A stretch of DNA of 36,346 bases from an uncultured Clostridia bacterium (GTDB lineage: Bacteria > Bacillota > Clostridia > Oscillospirales > Acutalibacteraceae), in the NCBI GenBank assembly GCA_946182865.1, contig CAMHAV010000010.1, forward strand, positions 1-36,346. Direction: 5' to 3'. A model generated the notes under the pieces. That model ran no database searches and was not told where the DNA came from. It saw nothing but the letters and a program-made list of their open reading frames with translations. The position numbers and the translations under genes were made by a program. Every line of letters starts with the position of its first letter. Position 1 is the stretch's first letter. Of this stretch, positions 15,221-24,500 are shown one piece after another.

Positions 15221-15541
15221 CTAATATATGAAATCAGAAAGAAATGCCCACACAAAATACAATGGAATAGTAAAAAGCAAGCCTAAAAACAAAGAATAAA
15301 GGAACATACAGATTTTTTCTTTTTTGGTAATTAACAATCTTTTTAATTTAATAATATGGCATAAAACCGTAACAAAAAGAAATAAAACCAAAATTGACAA
15401 TATAATCTTAGTAAAAATATGTTCAAAATGAGAAAAATCAGTCGGAAATGAACTAACTACAATTAACATAAAGAAATGAGCCAATAATCCACTAACCAAA
15501 AAACCATAAAAAAATGAAAATAAAACAACCATTTTCTTCAT
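15221..15541 (-). CDS. Small AT-rich three-helix membrane protein
   Basis: A 106-residue protein with three hydrophobic segments: residues about 5-30 (VVLFSFFYGFLVSGLLAHFF), 45-65 (IILSILVLFLFVTVLCHII) and 78-104 (MFLYSLFLGLLFTIPLYFVW), separated by a basic loop KLKRLLITKKEK. A strong GGAGGTGG lies before the ATG, so it is probably real. Its base composition is far more AT-rich than the genes on either side, which suggests recent acquisition. No family recognised; small immunity or accessory membrane proteins can look like this but there is no partner to support it. Confidence 0.6.
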   Translation of the reverse strand: MKKMVVLFSFFYGFLVSGLLAHFFMLIVVSSFPTDFSHFEHIFTKIILSILVLFLFVTVLCHIIKLKRLLITKKEKICMFLYSLFLGLLFTIPLYFVWAFLSDFIY

Positions 15542-15640
15542 TTTTTCACCACCTCCGAATGGTCAAAATGATTGAACATCATGTGCGTCCTGCCGCTGCC
15601 AAGGCAACCGGCATATTTTCCGCCATCTTTTGCCAAAATC

Positions 15641-15664
15641 CCCGGGAAACAAATGTTTCCCGGG
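15641..15664 (-). terminator. Likely terminator of the sortase locus
   Basis: A perfect 10-bp inverted repeat CCCGGGAAAC / GTTTCCCGGG with a 4-base loop, followed on the minus strand by GGATTTT. It is 67 bases after the stop of the pilin-sortase gene. The T-run is short, so some read-through is possible. Confidence 0.55.
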
Positions 15665-15730
15665 TTAATCATACAAAGGATTGCCTGCGGTTTTGACTTC
15701 ATTCCGGCGAAACATCGTCCCAGCGTGTGA

Positions 15731-17728
15731 TCAGAAAAACACATGCTGCGACTGAATCAGATGGGGCGAATGCGGCTGAAAGTTCACCAGACCGCATCGG
15801 ACGGTCACTCTCTGTGCGCCGCCCACCGTGCAGGTAAAGAGGGTCAGATCATACGCCGAATCGGTCATCTCCTGATAGGCATACGGTGAAAGGGCGGTCA
15901 CTTCCTCTACCTGATAACGGAAGACGTCGCCGTTCATCGCCACCACAATGACCTCGTCTTTCTTGGCAAGTTCCTTGATTCTGCCGAAATGGGCGTTGTA
16001 ATTATGCGCGCAGATCACCAGATCATCCGTATAGGCCGAGCCTTTGTAGCGGCAGGGAGAACGCCGCAGTCCCGGATAGCTCCACTGATCGCGCACAGGA
16101 AGTTCCAGCTCCAGCGCCGGTATGCTGAGTACCGCCGCAAAATCCGTTCCCTGCACATTCTCGGTAGGCATATCCGTTATATTGTCAGAACCGCTGTACT
16201 TGATTTCCGTCGGGTCATTGGCTTCTTCCTCCGGGTCGGGCAGATATTGAATCACCCGATTGCGTTCCTCCGCCGTATCCGCGCCGGCTCTCCAATCGTC
16301 CCATGTGTTGTAAAGTACAAGGCAAACCGAGGAAGAAACCAGGAGAATGGCAATGACAGGAAGGAGGCCGTTCTTTAAGCGTTTGTGTTTCTTATCTTTC
16401 GCCACGGCAAACAGGAACAACGCAAACCCGCAGACTGCCAGCACCGGGACAGGCCACCAAAGCACGCCTGTCTGCGGCAGAATGGGGTCTTTTTTGACTG
16501 TGCCGTTGTTTTGGTCTTTGGAATCGTCCGGGGTATCGGGATTGTCGGGATTGTTCGGATTGTCGGGATTGTTCGGATTGTCGGGATTGTTCGGATTGTC
16601 GGGATTATCCGGGTTATCGGGGGTGTCCGGGGTATCGGGATTATCCGGGTTATCGGGATTATCCGGGTTATCGGGATTATCCGGGTTTGCCTTTTGCCAC
16701 AGAGCATACACATGGTATTCTCTGGTACCGGGATCAAAAGCCACCGTTGTGTAACCGATCTTGGGCTGCGGTTCCGATTCCTCATTCCATCCGAGGAAGG
16801 TGTAACCCTCCGCTTTGGGTGTATTATCAAGCTGCGGTGCCAGCGGTTCCTCCTGATCGGGCTGTTCCAGCAGGTTCCACACACTGGGCAGCATGATATA
16901 ATCATTTGGGGTCGTGTTATCACCGCTGCGCGGCAGCAGCGCGGATGTTTTCTTCGGCGCGGTTCCTGTAAAAAACGGAGACGCCGCACGGGAAACCGGC
17001 GATCCGCTGCTCCGGGACTGACTGCCGGATGATGCGGCATACCTGACCGGCCCGTTGCGTTTTTCCACTACACCGTCCGGAATATAGAAATATTTGGATA
17101 CAGGCATATCGGTCACAGGCGTATTCTCAATGGTTTCCTTATTATCGTGAAAAATGACGCGATAGCAATATTGCAAACTCGATTTGGGCGCCGCCGCACA
17201 TTCATAATTCCACGCGGCATTGACATAGGTGGGCAGACTCACCAGAAACGGCGTTGTGACATATCGGTCATAGCGATGTCTGGCCTGTTCGCCCAAAACA
17301 TCCTGCTCATATGTCGTTTCACCGACCACCAGATAAAGACCTGTGGAGAGCTTGTCATTTTCGACCGTCTCAAAGACAAGCAATCCGTCCCTGTCGGTCT
17401 TGCTCCGGCGCTTGGGCGTCACATTCTTTTCTTTGGCGACTTTCGCCATTTTTTCCGCCATGACGTCCCACGCGTCATCCGAATCGTTAAAGCTTTCAAA
17501 GTCTCCTGTCATGGAAAACGTGCCTGTCTTGTTCACGTTTCCCACCCGGTACAAAGAAAAAGTCACGTTGGACAACGCCGTATTGTCATATTGGTATTCC
17601 AGCGTCAATGCGGTGGATTTGGTCAATTTGATGGGTTCTATGCCGCCCGCGGCCAACACCTGCAAAGGGAACGCCAGCAACAGCATCCACAGCGCGCCCA
17701 GCGACAGACTTCGTTTGATCCAATTCAT
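15731..17728 (-). CDS. Pilin-like surface protein with internal LPQTG signal fused to a C-terminal sortase domain
   Basis: A 665-residue single chain. Residues 1-27 are a signal peptide; 28-210 form a pilin-like beta-rich ectodomain (LTKSTALTLEYQYDNTALS, FSLYRVGNV, TGLYLVVGETTY); 304-346 an InlB/Flg_new-like repeat (EGYTFLGWNEE ... YHVYALWQK); 348-402 an NPD-rich stalk; 417-421 LPQTG, followed by a helix and the basic stop KDKKHKR. A second helix (454-473) leads to a sortase domain (about 528-648) with His575 in AHNYNAHFGRI, Cys633 in LTLFTCT and Arg640 in QRVTVRC. Both helices predict a hairpin placing pilin and sortase outside. The chain looks like a complete sorting signal joined in frame to a separate sortase with its own signal anchor. 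It starts 4 bases after the class C sortase gene. Whether it cuts its own LPQTG is inference. Confidence 0.85.
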   Translation of the reverse strand: MNWIKRSLSLGALWMLLLAFPLQVLAAGGIEPIKLTKSTALTLEYQYDNTALSNVTFSLYRVGNVNKTGTFSMTGDFESFNDSDDAWDVMAEKMAKVAKEKNVTPKRRSKTDRDGLLVFETVENDKLSTGLYLVVGETTYEQDVLGEQARHRYDRYVTTPFLVSLPTYVNAAWNYECAAAPKSSLQYCYRVIFHDNKETIENTPVTDMPVSKYFYIPDGVVEKRNGPVRYAASSGSQSRSSGSPVSRAASPFFTGTAPKKTSALLPRSGDNTTPNDYIMLPSVWNLLEQPDQEEPLAPQLDNTPKAEGYTFLGWNEESEPQPKIGYTTVAFDPGTREYHVYALWQKANPDNPDNPDNPDNPDNPDTPDTPDNPDNPDNPNNPDNPNNPDNPNNPDNPDTPDDSKDQNNGTVKKDPILPQTGVLWWPVPVLAVCGFALFLFAVAKDKKHKRLKNGLLPVIAILLVSSSVCLVLYNTWDDWRAGADTAEERNRVIQYLPDPEEEANDPTEIKYSGSDNITDMPTENVQGTDFAAVLSIPALELELPVRDQWSYPGLRRSPCRYKGSAYTDDLVICAHNYNAHFGRIKELAKKDEVIVVAMNGDVFRYQVEEVTALSPYAYQEMTDSAYDLTLFTCTVGGAQRVTVRCGLVNFQPHSPHLIQSQHVFF
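16523..16687 (-). repeat. NPD/NPN tandem repeat tract coding the stalk of the pilin-sortase protein
   Basis: About 165 bases of 9-base units (on the plus strand GGATTATCC/GGGTTATCG/GGATTGTTC variants) coding Asn-Pro-Asp with NPN and TPD variants. Such tracts form extended Pro-rich stalks in surface proteins and change length by slippage. The tract lies just before the LPQTG signal. Confidence 0.9.
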
Positions 17729-17732
17729 AAAA

Positions 17733-18563
17733 TCATCCCCTCTGTTCTCTTTTTATACCTCTGCGGGTCATCCAAAAGGTCATCATCAGTAAAAGCAGCA
17801 GCGCCGCCAGCGCCAGTACGACAGGATTGGCCAGCAGCCAATCCACAAATCCCATGGAGGGACGAGCCGTTTCGGCGGGGGTATTTTCGATACGGTGTCC
17901 CCGTACCAGCAGACGATGGGTATTAACGCCATAAGGCGTGCAGGTGACGAGCGTGCAGTAATCCTTCCCCGGCTCGATGCGAAGGGGTTCCGTCTCATCC
18001 GGCTCCACCACCAGAATCCGGTCGACTTCATAGGTCAGCGTCCGTTCAAGCGTGCGCAGGGTGAAAGTATCGCCCTGCGTCAGCTTGTCAAGATCGGTAA
18101 GCAGCCGTGCGCTTGGCATTCCCGTGTGTCCGATCAGAACACAATGCGTATTCCCGCCGCCGACCGGCAGCGAACTGGACGGCAGATGACCGACATAGTT
18201 TTCCAGCGTCACCGCCTCTGTGCCGTGATAAATCGGGAGAGTGCAATTGATTTTGGGAATATCCACATAACCCATCATGCCGTTTGCATCCACATTCAGC
18301 ATCGAGAGATAATCGGAAGAGGATACCTCTGTGATATCCGTTGCCCTGCTCAGATGATAAATGGCCTGATTATAGGTCACGGCGTCATCCCACGCCTTTT
18401 GCCGGTCACGGTTTTCCCATTGCTCCACGCTGTCGGCGTATTGCCGGATGGCTTGGGAACTGTGCAGCCGGTTCTGCATATTACTGACGGTCGGATACAG
18501 AAGCAAAGAGAGTCCTGTCAGTATCATCAGAATCATGCATACGGTTCCTATGTGTTTTTTCAT
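17733..18563 (-). CDS. Class C sortase (pilin polymerase type)
   Basis: A 276-residue sortase with an N-terminal membrane helix (residues about 5-23, ending YPTVSNM), the catalytic domain and a C-terminal helix (about 246-266) followed by a basic tail, the layout of pilus-assembling class C sortases. His146 lies in VLIGHTGMPSA, Cys208 in TLVTCTPYG and Arg217 in NTHRLLVRGHR, all in the standard spacing. The N-terminal region reads RQKAWDDAVTYNQAIYHLS; no clear DPW/DPF lid motif is seen in the segment before the barrel. It should link surface subunits through their sorting signals; its neighbours, the giant surface protein and the pilin-sortase fusion, are the likely substrates. It starts 32 bases after the giant gene. 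Confidence 0.9.
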   Translation of the reverse strand: MKKHIGTVCMILMILTGLSLLLYPTVSNMQNRLHSSQAIRQYADSVEQWENRDRQKAWDDAVTYNQAIYHLSRATDITEVSSSDYLSMLNVDANGMMGYVDIPKINCTLPIYHGTEAVTLENYVGHLPSSSLPVGGGNTHCVLIGHTGMPSARLLTDLDKLTQGDTFTLRTLERTLTYEVDRILVVEPDETEPLRIEPGKDYCTLVTCTPYGVNTHRLLVRGHRIENTPAETARPSMGFVDWLLANPVVLALAALLLLLMMTFWMTRRGIKREQRG

Positions 18564-18595
18564 AACAGAACGCTCCTTGCTGTTAAGTCAAATCG

Positions 18596-21500
18596 TTATC
18601 TCCTGTCCTTCAGGAAATCGGAGAGATCGTCAAGCGTAATGGTTTCTCCGGACGCTGAAGCAGCGGCCTTTCTTTGCTTTTTGCCCTTCTTACCGGATTT
18701 CATCCGGAGCATCAGCCACACGCCGCCGCAAACGATCAGCAGAATGCCCGCTGTATAGAGCAGCATCGTGCCGGGACCGCCCGCATCCGGGAGGAAGCCT
18801 TTATAAAGGTTGATGACTTTGACGGTGGCGGAATCCGGGTCGAATTGATAAGAAGCCGTATAGTTGTCGAGTTTGCTGCCCTTCACTTCCACTTCCTGCA
18901 CATAATACTGGTAGTAAGTCGGGTCGGCACTGTCCCCGTTTCTGAACGCAACGGGCAGATCATTCACAAACGTCTGCCAGGAAGAACTCCATTTACTGCG
19001 GTTGGTATCATCAAGGGTCACGTCGTACACTCTCACAACCGTCCGGTTCTCACCGGGTGTTCCCGCGGCAATCAACTGATCGAGCCGTTCGGTACCCGCT
19101 TCGACCTGCGCCACACGAACGGTAATGCTGTCAGGTCGGGTATCGAGAATCACGAAATCTCTCCACACCTTATTGACCGTCAGATCAAACACCTCGTCGC
19201 AGGGGTCTTTCAGATCGCTGGTCATGGGCGTTTCGCCTGCGCCGTTGTCATCGAGCGGCACGTTCAGCATGAGCACCGCCATCGCGGGCGAAGCATACGC
19301 GTCCAGCAAACGGTTTTCCGCCGTCGCCGAATCGCTCTCCACCGCGTTTTCCATATCGGCATGGGTGCGGATCTTGTTGAGATGAAGCACCTGATAACGG
19401 TTAAATACATCTTCCTCCAGTTGAACATCCGATTTCACCTCCGCCGCGAACGGGGTATGCTCGGCGTCGTTTTTCCGGATCTGGGTATAGCCGTTGTCAT
19501 TGAGTCGGTAGATATAGAAGGTATTGTTATTTTGAATCTCCAGATTTCCTTCGGCGGTTTCTTCTCCGCTCTGGGATTGGGAACTGCCCTCGAGGAAATC
19601 CACGCCTCTGCTGCGTCCGTCGGTATGACCGACAAACGGGCCGACCAAGTTTTCCGTGCCGCGTACCACGTCGCAAAGTTCCGTGTGGCAGGCAGTAATC
19701 ATGCCCGCGTCATTGTAGCCCATGAAGCCGCCGGCATAACCGAGCGAATCGGTGCCGTTCCTGTCGTTGTCCGCTCCTCCGGCAAAGACGTCGTAGCCGT
19801 CCTCGATGCCTGTGACGCTGCTGTTTTTGATATCGGTGCGGTTGCCCTCAATCAAAGTAAGCGAGAGATTGGGGTACTTGCCGTCCTCCTCCTTTTTCAG
19901 ACCGTCTTCATCACAGGGAAGCTTGACGGTGGAAGACCCGATGGTGACAATCACCGCGTCGCAGTTTTCATATTCGGGGTCTTGTTTGGAGAGAGACGCG
20001 CCGATTTTCAGACCCAGCAGGTTGACATACAGCAGATCGCCGTCCGACATGAGTTTCAGCCCTGCCAGATCGCTGTCAAATCCGATCAGATTGGATTGCT
20101 GCGCCTGATCGAGATAAAGCGCCTTTACCAGCACATTGACAATGCGGAGTACCGCGTCGAGCAGCGGGGCGCTGACATCCACATCCACAAGATAATTCAT
20201 GGCCGAACGTCCGACAAAGCCCGCCGCAATCTGCGGTCCCTTGGCAAACTTGAAGCCGGTCACATGGCTGTCCTCGATGTGCGCCATATCCGCAAAGCCG
20301 CAGAAGCCCGCCGCGCAGGAACCTTTGACGTCCGCTCCGTTGACTTCTCCGCCGGCTGTCTGCTGATGGCTGGTTCTGACGATAAAGCCGGGGGCAAAGC
20401 CGCTGACAGAGCAGTCGGTAACCGTGGATCCGACGATATTGAGAATCTGCGGGTTGGCGGTCAGGTCGCCGAGTCCCAGCAGACGCAAAACAGAGGAAAT
20501 CGGGGTGAACTTGTCCTCTTCGTCCTCCGCCGACTCATTCCCGGTAGAGGGTTCATTGGCGACATTTTCCGCCACGGTGGCCTTATCTACGCCAATGCCG
20601 CCGCTGGTGCCGCAGACGCCGATGAAGCCGCCCGCGTAATTGGGAGCCTGTGCCAGATTCAGACCGCTGACGGAGGAATGCTCCACGGTGCCGTTCATCA
20701 GACCGCCGCCGAAGCCGCCCGCCGCGCCGCTTTCACGAGAGGTGCTCATGGCGCCGGTCTGCAACCGATTGTTCGCGTAGATCATCATACCGTCGTCCAC
20801 GCCCGTAACGGTCGCGTGATAGATATAGGTGCGGAATACGTCGAGCAGACTGACGTTGCCCGCCTGAATCAGACTGAGCACCTTGGTGCCGTCATCGCTG
20901 CCGACCTGCGCCACGCTGCCGACGTCCGCCAGACCGAAGAAGCCGCCCGCGTAATAGCCGCCCGACACACCGCGCAGATGGCTGACCGTCAGGGTACGGC
21001 TTTCGTCGGAGCGGTTGCCGTACACCGTCGCTTCGGACAAGCCGACAAAGCCGCCCGCGCAGGAGGCATATTTCGTTTCGCCGTTGTCCGTGTATTCGCC
21101 GTCCACCACAATGCCCCATTCCGGCTTGGCGGCGGTGACTTCCGCCTTGCCGATGACCGAAACGGTCGCATCCAGCACATCCGCCAACTGAGAGGGATTG
21201 CTGACCACCTGGTTGAGCATATTCTGCACCATGCCATCGCTCGACTCGGAGGAATCGACATTGGCGACCGAAGCCGCCGTCGTCTTTCCGACAAAGCCGC
21301 CGACGCAGTTTTTGCCTTTGACGGTTTTGAGATTTCTGACCCACGCGCCCTTGTCCGTCGTGTCCTCGTTATTGACCCGGTTCAGACGATTGCGCCCGAT
21401 ATTTTTCTCGCCGATCTGACCGCCGTAGCACGTGCCGACAAAACCGCCTGCCATGCCGCCGTCGGTGCTGACGGGACTGCCTTCATGCACCGCGGTGGGC

Positions 21501-24500
21501 AAGCCCTCCGCGCGGACAATCAGACCGTTCCGGTAACCGGTCACGCCCGATTCAAAGACCACGGGAACCAGCACATCCGCCACGCTCAGCAGATTGCCCA
21601 GTTTCAGTTTGAGGGCATTTTCACCCTTTCCGAAAAGGTTGACCTCACCGACGTCCGCCACGCCCTTTGTCTGCATTTCACCGGCAAAACCGCCCGCCGC
21701 GTGAAGCGCCTTGACGGACATGACGTTGTTGGCGGTGCCGTAACGGATGACGCCGCTGTACATCGCGCCGATATAGCCGCCCGCGCAGCCGTTCAGCTTC
21801 CGGGATGACGTATGATCGTAAGTATCACGTCCCGCTACGACGCGATAGCCGTAGAGGAACTTGCCGAGGTGCTCGTTCAGCTCCTCCTGGGAACCGACTT
21901 CGCCGATCGCGAGAAGCTCCGACGCGAAACCGCCGTAGCGGCCCACCTTCTCAACCCATTTGTTCCACGTCCTGTAATCGGTCTGCTCGAGAGGACCGTA
22001 GACATTGCCGTATTCAATCGTGGGATAAACCACATTCAATGCGCCGAGCAGGTTATTGGCGCTGACCAGACCGCCGAGCAGGCTGAGATTGCCTGTGCTG
22101 GCGGTGCTGCCCGCTTCGAGCAGTCCGACATAGCCGCCCGCAAATTCCGCGCCGTAGACCGAACGAATGCGCACCGCGTCGCAATCGCGCTTGTCGCCGC
22201 TGTAAACGGTCTGTTCCTTCCACGCGGCGCTGCTGTCGCCCCAGATCTGCGCGCCTGCCCCGTGACCGACATAGCCGCCCGCGAAGCCGCGTCTGACGCT
22301 CTCGTCACCGTTGCCGCTCGAAAGGCTCTGCGCTCTGACCGCGCCGCCGCAGGGAATACAGGTCGTGCGGCTGTTGTAAACCGTGGGAACAAAGGCCTGT
22401 ACCAGACTGATCATGTCTGTATCCAGCACGGATTTCAGCAGGTTGGTCAGCTCACTGTCCTCCTGATAATCCAGCACATCCGCCACATTGCCCGGTTCCA
22501 TCTCACCGGCATAACCGCCGGCTGCCACTTCGCCGATGACATAGGCGAAGTTTTCCGCGTTGCTGTCCTGAATATGCGCGCCCATCATTCTGCCCGCAAA
22601 GCCGCCGGTATAACCCACGCCGTTTTCGTCATAGTTTTTATCGCCAAGGTTGACATGACTGGAGGCCAGCACCGAGTAGCCGCCCGGCGCGCCGTAGACG
22701 TGGGAATGCTCGATGGTGGACACCACCACATCCATCACGCCGACCAGACTGTTAAGGTTCAGACTTTCGCCCAGCAGTTTGATTCCGTCGCCCATAGCGC
22801 TCACGGAACCGACGTTCATATAGCCGATATAACCGCCCGCGTATCTCGCACCGGCCACCGCGTAGGGGATTTCCGTCACATTGGTGTTGAAATCCATATA
22901 TTCCTTACCGTCAGGCGCTTCGAGCTGCGTCGGCACATTCACATTGCCGTGTTTCAGCTGATTGACATGGCAGTAAGACACCTGAATGCCGCTGCCGTAG
23001 CCGATAAAGCCGCCCGCATAACCTTGGGTCGCAGGCAGATGGTCATTTTCCGCATACGCCGCCAGCACCGTCAGACCACCCGACCGCGTTTCCCCGTTCT
23101 CCGAAAGCTGCGGCGCTTCAACGCCCGCGTAGCGGATGGTGGGAATATATGACTTGGTGATGTTGGACAGCCCTTTGAGATCAATGCTTGCCAGATTGCT
23201 GTTGCCGAGCAGACTCAGGCTGCTGCCGCCGTCGTCGAGCAGTGCGCCGGAATACACCTTGCCGCCGAAGCCGCCCGCATATTCGCCGCCGTGCACATAG
23301 TCGATGTAATGAACCGCGTAGGGATTTTGCACATACGCTTCATTGGCTTCGTTGTAGTTTTCATCGTCGCTGTGATCCTCTTTCGCGTTGATGTTGCCGC
23401 TGCGCAGGTCGCCGACGAAGCCGCCCGCCGCGTTGGCGCGCACAAAACCTTGGTCGTCCTGCACAAAATACACATGGCAGTTTTTATAGGTCGGAATGAG
23501 ATCCGCTTCCAGCTTAAGCAGCTGATCGACACTCAGAGCGGTGTCGTCCTTCGCATCCTCCGCGTCAAAGCCCGCCATGCTGCCCGCCGCGGATTTCCCG
23601 ACGAAGCCGCCCGCCATGCCGTGAAATTCGTTAGCGGTCACGCTTTTGAGGTTTTCCACCCGGCAACGGGTCATGGTGACGCTGGTGGTGTCCGCCGCAA
23701 AACCGCCCGCGGTAAATTCTGATTCGTTATCATTGTGACCGCGGCTGCCTGTCGCTTCCACCGTGAAGCCGTTCTCCACGCCGATCACCGTATCGTCCTC
23801 AAAATTGGTATGAACGCCGTCGGTGAGAGAGAGGAGATTGCTGATTTTAATCAGATTCAGACCAAGCACTTTTAATCCCAGTCCGTTGTCGTCCGTCAGT
23901 CGGTCGGGGCCGGTCGTTCCGACAAAGCCGCCCGCGTGATCGCAGGCGGTGACACGTTTCAGCCGATGGAGCGTCACCCTCTCCACATCGCCGCCGATGG
24001 CAAATCCGACGCCGCCTCCGGCGTAATCAACGTCCGCCTCCACCGTGTAGCCGTCCGATATGCCGTAAAGCGCGAGATCGGAAACGTGGAAGCCGAGGTG
24101 GGATTTCAGACCGAGGGTGCTGCCCAAAAGGCTGCCCGCGTTGGCGGAAGTCAGCCAGCCCGCCACACCGCCGGCATAACTGCCGCTGTCCGCCACACCG
24201 TGCTGCTCAAAAGCGCGCACCTTCACCAATTGGGAAACGTAATTGGCGCGTCCTATGAGATCGGGCAAAGTCACATCGCCGCTCTTATACTTCTGCATCT
24301 GCCCGAGGGCGGAGGTTTCTCCGATATACACGCCCTGACCGGAACCCACAATGCCGCCGATTTTATTGCCGTAGGTAGTCAGATCAATCGGGCCCTGCAT
24401 ATGTACGCCGAGAACGGCTGCCTGTGCCACGCCGCCCAGCGCGAGAAGCTGCTGGGTTTTATTGGCGTCGTTATCGTTCAGACTGTTTGTCAGCAGATCC

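Noticed and set aside
15538-15744. 68-codon minus-strand frame between the sortase locus and the membrane protein
   Set aside because: It reads straight through the CCCGGGAAAC inverted repeat and has no ribosome site.
16523-16687. Possible CRISPR array
   Set aside because: The repeats are contiguous 9-base units within a coding frame (NPD), with no spacers.
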